64,000 bases of DNA, taken from contig NW_026014658.1 in NCBI RefSeq assembly GCF_020379485.1, positions 659,001-723,000 of the forward strand, written 5' to 3'. A program made the position numbers and the translations under genes. Origin of the DNA: Brassica napus. Its lineage: Eukaryota > Streptophyta > Magnoliopsida > Brassicales > Brassicaceae. The first letter of the stretch is position 1, and every line of letters begins with the position of its first letter. Below the pieces are notes generated by a model. The model was not told the origin of the DNA. It was given only the letters and a program-made list of their open reading frames with translations, and did not search any database. Below, piece after piece: positions 1 to 9,323 of the stretch.

Positions 1-966
1 GCTCGGTCGCTACGTAGCGACCGAGCGATCGTCCCGCTCGGTCGCTACGTAGCGACCGAGCTCAAGCCGAAGCTCGGTCGCTACGTAGCGACCGAGCACT
101 CGTTTCGCTCGGTCGCTACATAGCGACCGGGCTCGAGCCAAAGTTCGGTCGCTGTGTAGCGATTGAACCTTTCCGAACATCGATACGACACCAGTCCTTG
201 CATTCTCGTCAAACCTTCGAATGCTATCTCCCGAAGACCGTAGCAAGCTCAGTCTATGTTTCCCGCTATTCTAATTCATCGATCAAACTTCGCGGATTAG
301 AAACCGCGGAAAACTCGTAGTAAACGTGTCGAGTCGGAAGACGGCCCAAAGGGACCTAAAACACGACTCGAGGCCCATCCTACGATTTTTCCTAACCAAA
401 AGCCCGTGAACCACAGCATGGTTCGCGCTTGGCCCGCGAGGAAGGATAAATGTCAAGTTTCCGCGGATAAATACGGAAGTTTTGAAGATAATTGTGAAGA
501 TCGGGAAAAATGGAATATCTCCATTTTTATGCTATGACGGCTTAAGGGCAGAAGAGTAAAAGCGTAAACCGACCTTGGAGCTAGTATATAAGGAGTCCTA
601 GGCGAGGAGCAAGAGGAGAACTTTTTCAGAGCAAACTTAGCACTTAGAGCGATTTAGGCAACTTTCCGTTTTTGTTATTTCGAGCTGCGACTCAATTAGG
701 TTTAGCCGTCTTAGGGTTGCTAGAACTAGGAATCTCGCCGACAGCTCTCGAGCCCAGGCTTATACCTTGTTGTAACGCTCATACGCAGATTCGGAATAAG
801 ATCTACTTTGCTCTCTTTTCGATTTCTTATTTTTATCGTTGTTATTCTCGTGTTCTGATTGCTTGACGTGTGGTAATTAACAGATATCCGGGTCCTCTGG
901 GAAACTAGGGTTTTCTTAGTTTCCTTATTTAAACGGAAATCGACAGTGCGAATTTCGGTTCCCACA
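1..966 (+). mobile_element. A1 5' LTR (left end cut by window), Tat-type Ty3/gypsy element
   Basis: This segment matches 8358-9323 base for base at a constant offset of 8357. I see only two differences by eye (near 656 and 804) and no indels, so the two are the LTR pair of one element. It ends in CCCACA at 966 and the primer-binding site follows directly. Its left part holds copies of the palindrome described at 7681-8480. Only the last 966 bp of an LTR about 1823 bp long is in the window. The near identity of the pair means a very recent insertion. Confidence 0.93.
585..593 (+). promoter_or_regulatory. TATA box of the A1 5' LTR
   Basis: TATATAAGG lies about 375 bp before the LTR end, with an identical copy at 8942-8950 in the 3' LTR. 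In inverted A2 and A3 the same box reads on the minus strand, for example at 23144-23154. It is the best candidate for the core promoter of element transcription. Confidence 0.7.
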
Positions 967-969
967 GTT

Positions 970-986
970 TGGCGCTAGAAGGAGGG
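970..986 (+). other. A1 primer-binding site
   Basis: TGGCGCTAGAAGGAGGG starts 4 bp after the LTR end. TGG is the expected complement of a tRNA CCA end. The same 17 bases occur inverted at 27677-27693 (A2) and 36971-36987 (A3), each abutting an LTR, which ties the three elements into one family. I could not assign the tRNA. It is not the initiator-Met site used by B, Y and Z. Confidence 0.8.
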
Positions 987-1038
987 GGACTTACGGATCA
1001 ATCTAACCCGCAAAAACCACTCAACGATCAGGAACGAC

Positions 1039-4000
1039 ATGCGAGGTTCGACGTGCGCGAATGTCATCTCATTCAGGGGGGGAGAAACGGTCGATCGAGC
1101 CAAACCTCGGAACGATCTCCTTGTTATCGAGTTGACAATTCGAGATATCGACGTCGCTAGAGTACTAATCGATACCGGAAGCTCGGCCGATATCATCTTC
1201 AAAGACACTCTTGAAAAGATGGGGATCAGTCAATCCGAGATCGCAAAATGCCCAAGCCCACTGCTAGGGCTTTCGGGGGAAACGACCATGGCCTACGGAT
1301 CGATTAGACTCGCTGTCAAAGCCGGAACCGTGACAAACATCACAGAGTTTCTAGTCGTCGACCGCCCCGCATCTTACAACGTTATCATGGGGACGCCATG
1401 GCTGAACACCATGCGCGCAATCCCATCAACCTACCATCTTTGCCTCAAGTTCCCGACCCCTAACGGAGTCGAGGTAATCTGGGGAAATCCAAGAGTTTCT
1501 CAGGTCTGTTTCGCCGCGGAACTAAAACGAAAGAGACCGATCCTCGAAATTACTCCTAAGAAAGCGGAGAAAGAGACCTCCAGCAAAGATACGCGAAGTC
1601 AGGATTCAGCGGAATTCTTCTGGCAATCTCGTATCTTCGCAGCTCTAGATGAAAAACGCGAGCCAACTTGTGAACCCGTGGTAACGATCTGTCTCGACGA
1701 AGCCTTCCCAGAACGCTGCGTCGAGATCGGAGCCAATCTCCACGAGCCTTTAAAGACAGAACTCATAACCTGTCTTAAAAAGAACCTTAATACTTTCGCG
1801 TGGGCTGCGGAAGATATGCCAGGAATCGACATTAACATAACATGTCACGAGCTGAACATCGACCCAACATTCAAACCCGTCAAACAGAAAAGACGGAAGC
1901 TGGGACCCGAACGTGCTACCGCAGTAAACGATGAGGTCGAAAAACTGCTTAAAGTTGGGTCGATAACGGAAGTAAGATACCCCGACTGGCTCGCCAACCC
2001 CGTAGTAGTCAAAAAGAAAAACGGGAAGTGGCGAGTTTGCGTAGATTTTACCGACCTAAACAAGGCATGTCCAAAGGATAGCTTCCCTCTACCACATATC
2101 GATCGACTGGTAGAAGCAACGGCGGGCAACGAACTCCTATCCTTCATGGACGCTTTCTCAGGCTATAATCAAATTAGGATGAATCCCGACGATCGTGAGA
2201 AGACTGCGTTCATTACCGATCGCGGAACCTATTGCTATGAGGTAATGCCCTTCGGCCTCAAAAACGCTGGAGCAACTTACCAACGACTCGTGAACCGAAT
2301 GTTCTCCAAACAACTCGGAAAAACGATGGAAGTTTATATCGACGACATGCTTGTCAAATCCCTCAAAGCAAGGGATCACGTGTCACATCTCGAAGAATGT
2401 TTCGCACAACTAAATTCCCATAACATGAAGCTCAACCCGACGAAATGCAGATTCGCCGTGGCATCAGGAGAATTCCTCGGCTACTTGGTCACCAACCGCG
2501 GTATCGAAGCAAATCCAAAACAGATCAACGCTCTAATCGAGATGGCTTCGCCAAAGAATAAACGGGAAGTCCAAAGACTGACCGGCAGAATCGCAGCACT
2601 TAACCGATTTATCTCACGATCAACAGATAAGTGCCTGCCCTTCTACGACGTCCTGCGAGGAAATAAAAAATTCGAATGGACGGAAGAGTGCGAAAACGCC
2701 TTCCAACAGCTGAAGCGTTATTTAGCTACTCCTCCAGTCCTCGCAAAACCCGTGGAAGGAGAGCCTTTGTTCTTGTACATCGCGGTATCGGCAACAGCCG
2801 TAAGCGGAGTCCTGATCAGGGAAGAACGCGGGGAGCAGAAACCTATTTTTTACATAAGCAAAACCTTGCTGGATGCCGAATCTAGGTATCCGTTGATGGA
2901 AAAATTGGCATGCGCGGTCGTAACATCGGCCCGAAAACTACGACCATATTTCCAATCCCACACGATTGTTATCCTCACGACTTTTCCCTTACGGACAATT
3001 TTGCATAGCCCAAGTCAATCAGGCCGATTGGCGAAGTGGGCGGTCGAGTTGAGCGAGTATGACATCGAATACCGACCAAGGACGAGCGCAAAATCACAGG
3101 TGCTCGCGGACTTTTTGGTCGAACTTCCAACGGGAGCAATAACCAACGAGGAACCAAATTCCACCTGGCTCCTCCACGTCGACGGATCTTCATCCAAGCA
3201 AGGATCGGGTATCGGGATCCGTCTCACATCTCCAACAAGCGAGATCCTGGAACAATCGTTCAGACTGGAATTCCATGCCTCAAACAACGAGGCCGAATAC
3301 GAAGCATTGATCGCAGGTCTACGTTTGGCTCACGGCTTAAAAATACGCAATCTCCACGCTTACTGCGACTCCCAGTTAGTGGCCAGTCAATTCAGCGGAG
3401 AATATGAAGCCAGAGACGAACGGATGGACGCGTACCTCAAACTGGTCCAAGGTCTAGCTCAAGACTTCGACTGTTTCGCCCTTACCCGGATCCCCCGTTC
3501 CGAGAATGTCCAGGCGGACGCCCTCGCGGCCTTAGCATCAAGTTCCGATCCAGGACTCAAAAGGGTAATTCCGGTCGAGTTCATCGAACATCCGAGTATC
3601 GGACCCCCAGTCATTGTCAATCTCATAGAGGGTCAAGACGACGAGGAAGAGATTACGATACCACCACCATCGGAGCAATCCGATTACGGTTGTGATACCC
3701 CATGGCTTCAGACGATTCGAGACTACATTATCGACGGGCAACTGCCCGCCGAAAAATGGTCAGCTCGCAAGATCCGAACACAGGCCGCACGCTACGTAAC
3801 AGTGGACGGCGAAATCTACAAGTGGAGATTCTCCGGACCGCTCCTGACGTGCCTGGAAGGGGAAAAGGCGAGGAAAGTAATGGAGGAAATACATTCCGGC
3901 TCATGCGGCAACCATTCCGGCGGAAGATCACTAGCCGTGAAAATCAAACGCCACGGGTACTATTGGCCAACAATGATCGGAGATTGCGAAAAATTCGCAC

Positions 4001-4941
4001 GAAAATGCGAAAAATGCCAAAGGCATGCGCCAACTATCCGACAACCCGCCGAAGTTCTTTCCTCCATCACGTCGCCTTATCCCTTTATGCGCTGGGCCAT
4101 GGATATTGTCGGACCTCTGCATAATTCAAAGCAAAAGCGTTTCCTTCTAGTCCTTACCGATTTCTTCTCAAAATGGGTAGAGGCGGACTCGTACGCAAGT
4201 ATAAAAGACGTCCAAGTCGAGAATTTCGTATGGAAAAACATCATCTGTAGGCATGGAGTTCCTTACGAAATCGTAACCGATAACGGGTCTCAATTTATTT
4301 CCACCCGATTCGAGGCATTCTGCGAAAAGTGGAAGATACGACTCAACAAGTCAACTCCCAGATATCCGCAGTGCAACGGACAGGCTGAAACAATCAACAA
4401 GACCATTCTCGACGGACTGAAGAAACGCTTGGAGGCCAAAAAAGGTAGATGGGCCGACGAACTCGAGGGAGTCCTCTGGTCTCACCGTACCACCCCAAGG
4501 CGAGCAACGGGAGAAACTCCCTTCGCCTTGGTATACGGCACGGAGTGCATGATTCCCGCAGAAGTAGAATTTCCCGGTGTTCGAAGAAGGTTCTTACCCG
4601 AACGAGAGGAACTCAACAATGCTATGCTCTTGGACGATCTCGACCTCATTAACGAACGCCGGGATCGAGCGCTCATCCGAATTCAAAACTACCAGCACGC
4701 CGCTGCAAGATACTATAACTCCAACGTACGGAACCGAAGGTTCAATCAGGGAGATCTGGTCCTTCGCAAAGTCTTCCAAAACACCGCTGAACGAAACGCG
4801 GGAAAACTCGGAGCAAACTGGGAAGGTCCCTATAAAATCGAAAAAGTCGTCCGACCAGGTTCTTACGAAATAGCCAACATGCAGGGCATAAAAATCCCTA
4901 GAACCTGGAATGCGATGCATCTCAAAAAATACTATCACTAA
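1039..4941 (+). CDS. A1 protease-polymerase polyprotein (Tat-type Ty3/gypsy), intact
   Basis: This uninterrupted 1300-residue frame encodes the enzymes that copy and integrate the element. Protease has the DTGSS active site at residues 45-49. Reverse transcriptase spans about 290-480 with the YIDD motif at 433-436. An RNase H linked to it spans about 570-690. A second RNase H follows at about 711-840 (HVDGSS, later acidic residues and DS), the dual arrangement known from the Tat lineage. Integrase has an HHCC zinc region near 950-990 and a complete catalytic triad D1022, D1081, E1117 (D-35-E spacing), then a C-terminal domain to 1300. The frame opens only about 50 bp after the primer-binding site, directly into protease, so gag is missing. 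The ATG at 1039 may not be the native start, because the native frame is normally a gag-protease fusion. All catalytic residues I can check are present. Product is confident; independent activity is doubtful without gag. Confidence 0.95.
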   Translation: MRGSTCANVISFRGGETVDRAKPRNDLLVIELTIRDIDVARVLIDTGSSADIIFKDTLEKMGISQSEIAKCPSPLLGLSGETTMAYGSIRLAVKAGTVTNITEFLVVDRPASYNVIMGTPWLNTMRAIPSTYHLCLKFPTPNGVEVIWGNPRVSQVCFAAELKRKRPILEITPKKAEKETSSKDTRSQDSAEFFWQSRIFAALDEKREPTCEPVVTICLDEAFPERCVEIGANLHEPLKTELITCLKKNLNTFAWAAEDMPGIDINITCHELNIDPTFKPVKQKRRKLGPERATAVNDEVEKLLKVGSITEVRYPDWLANPVVVKKKNGKWRVCVDFTDLNKACPKDSFPLPHIDRLVEATAGNELLSFMDAFSGYNQIRMNPDDREKTAFITDRGTYCYEVMPFGLKNAGATYQRLVNRMFSKQLGKTMEVYIDDMLVKSLKARDHVSHLEECFAQLNSHNMKLNPTKCRFAVASGEFLGYLVTNRGIEANPKQINALIEMASPKNKREVQRLTGRIAALNRFISRSTDKCLPFYDVLRGNKKFEWTEECENAFQQLKRYLATPPVLAKPVEGEPLFLYIAVSATAVSGVLIREERGEQKPIFYISKTLLDAESRYPLMEKLACAVVTSARKLRPYFQSHTIVILTTFPLRTILHSPSQSGRLAKWAVELSEYDIEYRPRTSAKSQVLADFLVELPTGAITNEEPNSTWLLHVDGSSSKQGSGIGIRLTSPTSEILEQSFRLEFHASNNEAEYEALIAGLRLAHGLKIRNLHAYCDSQLVASQFSGEYEARDERMDAYLKLVQGLAQDFDCFALTRIPRSENVQADALAALASSSDPGLKRVIPVEFIEHPSIGPPVIVNLIEGQDDEEEITIPPPSEQSDYGCDTPWLQTIRDYIIDGQLPAEKWSARKIRTQAARYVTVDGEIYKWRFSGPLLTCLEGEKARKVMEEIHSGSCGNHSGGRSLAVKIKRHGYYWPTMIGDCEKFARKCEKCQRHAPTIRQPAEVLSSITSPYPFMRWAMDIVGPLHNSKQKRFLLVLTDFFSKWVEADSYASIKDVQVENFVWKNIICRHGVPYEIVTDNGSQFISTRFEAFCEKWKIRLNKSTPRYPQCNGQAETINKTILDGLKKRLEAKKGRWADELEGVLWSHRTTPRRATGETPFALVYGTECMIPAEVEFPGVRRRFLPEREELNNAMLLDDLDLINERRDRALIRIQNYQHAAARYYNSNVRNRRFNQGDLVLRKVFQNTAERNAGKLGANWEGPYKIEKVVRPGSYEIANMQGIKIPRTWNAMHLKKYYH

Positions 4942-6028
4942 ACGAACCAACTCGCAATCACTGAACTACGAGACGGCTTGATCTCCGCAAGGAGTACGTA
5001 GGCAGTTTGCCGAAAGGCAAATTCAGCTGTCCTCCCTTATTAAAAAGGGGGGAGTGGGTACGTATACTCGTATACTCCCAAAAAATCGAAAAACTTCTTA
5101 CCGCACTTTTGGTGTTTTCGACTTATCAAAACATCCTCACCCGCGAAATCGCAACGAGGTCTTCGGAAATTGGTCGGCCGCTTGGGAGAATCGAACCTTT
5201 AGCATCGCGAGACGTCGCAAAAGATGCCTCAAAATTGATTTCTTCCGAGCAAACGAAATCTCCGCAAAAAGACACATATATGCACACATTAACATTTATT
5301 TTGCGCAAATTAATCAAAACAACGGCACACGCCACCAAGTCCGATGCTGATCACATCGAACTCACAAACGTCCTAAACAGACATAGCCATCTCATGGAGA
5401 TGACTCTCTTACATCCGACACAAGGATAATAGCGCTATAAAAGAAATCCGAAATTTTGGTCTAGCACTTCCGGTCTCCGGAGAGATGCTCGATTCGTATC
5501 AAACAAGTCGTATAAGCCGAGAACTTTTCGCGGACTTTACATCGATACGAATCAGGAAGAAATCGCGACAGGAAAAACGATAGCCGGTTAGTCACCGCAC
5601 AATCCTTAAACCGAAAGTAAACCTAGGTCTTGCCCTAAACCCAGCGCACTGGTCTCTAACATCTCAAAGGCATGATATCAAAAGATAAGAGATTCTTAAA
5701 CCACGCCTCTATGTTTACGTTCGATACCTTCAGCGCCCCCGCAGAGTTCACATCTCGCGGAAGAACTCTCGAAACAGGTCTCGAATAAAACATTTCACAA
5801 TCGAAGAAGGATATGAGACGACAACTCATCACCTTCCTCCCCACTATTCACAAATTCATAAAAACGTTATCCGATTATCATACCATAAAGCCGCGGAGCG
5901 GCAGGGATTCAAAGCCACACACGGCCAGTCCCGAAATACAAACAAGGCCGTTCAAGGCCGAAGCATAAAGACAAAAAAAAAAAAAACAAATCTCTCGCAA
6001 GAGATCTAACCCAAGTCACCCTCAGAAC
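4942..6028 (+). other. A1 region between pol and the antisense ORF, non-coding
   Basis: No convincing coding frame is present; the 140-codon frame at 5007-5429 resembles nothing I recognise. The stretch contains a GTACGTAGGCAG motif (4975-5005) and a block, roughly 5040-5640, whose reverse complement recurs in A2 (23645-25330) and A3 (32935-34625), where it is longer. Conservation in relatives that lack pol suggests a cis-acting role such as packaging or RNA processing, but that is inference. Confidence 0.6.
4975..5005 (+). promoter_or_regulatory. Conserved GGCTTGATC...GTACGTAGGCAG motif
   Basis: GGCTTGATC, a spacer of about 11 bases, then GTACGTAGGCAG follows the pol stop by about 35 bp. 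The same two-part motif appears inverted inside A3 next to its polypurine tract (32591-32623) and inside the A2/A3 LTRs (22940-22970, 28056-28086, 31323-31353, 37350-37380). Function is unknown. I recall similar GTACGTAGGCA strings in other Tat-lineage elements but cannot check. Confidence 0.5.
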
Positions 6029-7268
6029 TTACGCTCCCTCTTCACCCGCCGCCTCGTCCGAGCCTGGAGCCACGTCGCTTCCGTTCTCTCCGACCATCGG
6101 ATCTTTCCCCTCTGGGTCTTCTGGACACGTCGGAAGGAAGCAAGCGGATTTTAGGTCGGCCAGGATGAGATCGAAATCGCCATCCTCGGCCGCCATATCT
6201 CCCTTGCAGCCGGACAGTCGGGCCTCTTCGGCCTCCAAGGTCGGGGGAGTCTCACTTTGGAGCGACCGAACCACGGCCATCCCGCCCTCAATCGTCGCCA
6301 AAGCGAAATCCCTGCACCGGATACGCTCGAGGGAACCCAGGGAAGCAGAAATCTTCGCCAAGCGAGCCTGAAACTCCGCACGAAGGGCATCCGTAGCCTC
6401 TTGGATCCCGCGGCGCGCTAGTCCAGCGTCACTCTCGATCTGACGCTGGAGTCGACGCACCTCCGAGGATTTGGCCTTCCTGGTTTTCTTTTCCTTAAGC
6501 AAGGAACTCGCCGTCTTCCCGAGGTCCCTCTCAAGCTCTCCTATCGCAACCTCGAGCTTCGACACTTTCGCAGAGTGAGAGTCCTCGACAGCCGTCAACA
6601 TAGCCTCGGTTTCGGACCATCTGCCCTGAAGCTCCACCAACTCCCCGGAAAGACGACTGGTCTCAGAACCACATTCGCTGATCATCCCATCGATCAACGA
6701 TATGAACTGCGAACAAAAAAAATTCTTAAGACTAAGTCCATGAAAAGAATGCACGACAGACGATCGAGAATTCAAACAAGAAACAAACCTTTCCGCGAAG
6801 TCCCGACGCTAGGCTCGACCCACCTCGCTGCGAAGTCTCCCCGTCACCGCTCTTGGCCAGTTTCCTCTTCCGACTCTTAGGCTGAGTAGCCTGGACAGCG
6901 CTAGGAGCACGCAATGCCAGAACGATTTCTTTTCTGGCTGGAGGCGGAGGCATAGAGTCAGCGGCCTTCTCTTTGTCCTCGACGAGGATCGGAGTCGTGG
7001 AAGATCCCGCAGGTAGGACTTGCGGGGAAAGAGCCGCGAAGCCGGTCCCGTGACACGGGGCAACGACCTGCGCGGAGGAAGACGGGAACTCGGAGCCAGT
7101 CTGAGCCAATTCTTTCTCGGCTTGGCGACGAACTAGTTTCTCTCGGAAAGAAAGATGACCGGCAACACAAGCCGGCACTTCCGCCGGAGAAGTTGGAACC
7201 GGAGCCAGAGAGGTGGCCTCACCCATCTCGACGTCGGAATCCTTCTTATCACCTTGGGAGGAAGACAT
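6029..7268 (-). CDS. Antisense coiled-coil ORF of A1, two exons
   Basis: Two minus-strand frames, 7268-6789 and 6706-6029, join across an 82-bp gap (6707-6788) that starts with GT and ends with CAG after a pyrimidine-rich run. Both junctions fall in phase 0, giving a 385-residue protein. Exon 1 (160 residues) is rich in Ser, Pro and Ala, with a basic KSRKRK patch that could act in nuclear import. Exon 2 (225 residues) has long heptad-like stretches rich in Glu, Leu and Arg, a probable coiled coil, and an acidic tail. The Tat lineage is known for extra antisense ORFs between pol and the 3' LTR, and the position and orientation match. Function is unknown. No stop or frameshift is seen outside the intron, consistent with the youth of A1. 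The intron is predicted from sequence only. Confidence 0.72.
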
Positions 7269-7353
7269 GTTGAAAGGAAAGTTATGAAACTAGAGAGGTT
7301 TTGAAGAAAATGAAGGAGGAAAGGTGTGAAGAGAATGAATGACAAGAGCTCAC

Positions 7354-7362
7354 TACTTATAG
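7354..7362 (-). promoter_or_regulatory. TATA-like box upstream of the antisense ORF
   Basis: On the minus strand the sequence reads CTATAAGTA, about 90 bases before the ATG at 7268. This is a plausible distance for a core promoter plus short leader. It suggests the antisense ORF has its own promoter, separate from the LTR. Confidence 0.45.
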
Positions 7363-7483
7363 AAGTATGGGTTCGGAATGTCGCCTCGACAACTTTTTTC
7401 CGCGGAGTTTTAACTGTAAATTTCGTCCAATACACTTAACCTTGTCAAAGTCATCTATCCGCCCGCTAGAGTCACAACTCTAA

Positions 7484-7500
7484 CGGGCTGGGGGGCTAAC
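7484..7500 (+). other. A1 polypurine tract
   Basis: CGGGCTGGGGGGCTAAC abuts the TGTTGGGG start of the 3' LTR. The inverted equivalent in A3 (32408-32424) also abuts its LTR. It primes plus-strand DNA synthesis. Confidence 0.8.
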
Positions 7501-9323
7501 TGTTGGGGTCAAAAACGGTTACGACAAATTTAAACATTCAAAACGTTCGAAGAAGAAAATAAGAGTTTCTCCGAAGAGTACTTTTCGAAATAGATTCTTC
7601 CTTACGAAAAAGCTTGGCGGAAGAAAGAATCGAGACGTCCGACGAAAGCTCGAAACAGGTCGTTACGCAGCGACTGAACGTCCGTCCCGCTCGGTCGCTA
7701 CGTAGCGACCGAGCGCTCGAGCCAAAGCTCGGTCGCTACGTAGCGACCGAGCGATCGTCCCGCTCGGTCGCTACGTAGCGACCGAGCTCGAGCCAAAGCT
7801 CGGTCGCTACGTAGCGACCGAGCGATCGTCCCGCTCGGTCGCTACGTAGCGACCGAGCTCAGCCAAGCTCGGTCGCTACGTAGCGACCGAGCGATCGTCC
7901 CGCTCGGTCGCTACGTAGCGACCGAGCTCGAGCCAAAGCTCGGTCGCTACGTAGCGACCGAGCGATCGTCCCGCTCGGTCGCTACGTAGCGACCGAGCTC
8001 AGCCAAGCTCGGTCGCTACGTAGCGACCGAGCGATCGTCCCGCTCGGTCGCTACGTAGCGACCGAGCTCGAGCCAAAGCTCGGTCGCTACGTAGCGACCG
8101 AGCGATCGTCCCGCTCGGTCGCTACGTAGCGACCGAGCTCGGCCAAGCTCGGTCGCTACGTAGCGACCGAGCGATCGTCCCGCTCGGTCGCTACGTAGCG
8201 ACCGAGCTCGAGCCAAAGCTCGGTCGCTACGTAGCGACCGAGCGATCGTCCCGCTCGGTCGCTACGTAGCGACCGAGCTCAGCCAAGCTCGGTCGCTACG
8301 TAGCGACCGAGCGATCGTCCCGCTCGGTCGCTACGTAGCGACCGAGCTCGAGCCAAAGCTCGGTCGCTACGTAGCGACCGAGCGATCGTCCCGCTCGGTC
8401 GCTACGTAGCGACCGAGCTCAAGCCGAAGCTCGGTCGCTACGTAGCGACCGAGCACTCGTTTCGCTCGGTCGCTACATAGCGACCGGGCTCGAGCCAAAG
8501 TTCGGTCGCTGTGTAGCGATTGAACCTTTCCGAACATCGATACGACACCAGTCCTTGCATTCTCGTCAAACCTTCGAATGCTATCTCCCGAAGACCGTAG
8601 CAAGCTCAGTCTATGTTTCCCGCTATTCTAATTCATCGATCAAACTTCGCGGATTAGAAACCGCGGAAAACTCGTAGTAAACGTGTCGAGTCGGAAGACG
8701 GCCCAAAGGGACCTAAAACACGACTCGAGGCCCATCCTACGATTTTTCCTAACCAAAAGCCCGTGAACCACAGCATGGTTCGCGCTTGGCCCGCGAGGAA
8801 GGATAAATGTCAAGTTTCCGCGGATAAATACGGAAGTTTTGAAGATAATTGTGAAGATCGGGAAAAATGGAATATCTCCATTTTTATGCTATGACGGCTT
8901 AAGGGCAGAAGAGTAAAAGCGTAAACCGACCTTGGAGCTAGTATATAAGGAGTCCTAGGCGAGGAGCAAGAGGAGAACTTTTTCAGAGCAAACTTAGCAC
9001 TTAGAGCAATTTAGGCAACTTTCCGTTTTTGTTATTTCGAGCTGCGACTCAATTAGGTTTAGCCGTCTTAGGGTTGCTAGAACTAGGAATCTCGCCGACA
9101 GCTCTCGAGCCCAGGCTTATACCTTGTTGTAACGCTCATACGCAGATTCGGAATAAGATCTATTTTGCTCTCTTTTCGATTTCTTATTTTTATCGTTGTT
9201 ATTCTCGTGTTCTGATTGCTTGACGTGTGGTAATTAACAGATATCCGGGTCCTCTGGGAAACTAGGGTTTTCTTAGTTTCCTTATTTAAACGGAAATCGA
9301 CAGTGCGAATTTCGGTTCCCACA
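7501..9323 (+). mobile_element. A1 3' LTR, complete (1823 bp)
   Basis: The LTR starts TGTTGGGGTC after the polypurine tract and ends GGTTCCCACA. The last 966 bp match the 5' LTR. The element's start lies outside the window; the 3' flank GTTAC (9324-9328) should match the 5' target duplication. Downstream sequence is the protease region of element C, so A1 is nested in C. The LTR contains the palindrome array, the TATA box at 8942-8950 and no ORF. Confidence 0.93.
7681..8480. repeat. Tandem palindrome array in the A1 LTR, 140-bp period
   Basis: The unit is a perfect 26-bp palindrome: arm GCTCGGTCGCTAC followed by its reverse complement. Palindromes are separated by short spacers of three types, GATCGTCC, TCGAGCCAAA and TCAGCCA. 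Two spacer-type pairs make a period of 140 bp (for example 7801 to 7941 to 8081), about five near-identical copies with degenerate edges. Each palindrome could form a hairpin in RNA or a cruciform in DNA. Near identity of units implies recent expansion by slippage or unequal exchange. Confidence 0.9.

Noticed and set aside
1599..4950. Minus-strand frames of 60-118 codons under the A1 polymerase
   Set aside because: They are shadows of the sense frame, with no domains and no splice or promoter logic, unlike the antisense ORF at 6029-7268.
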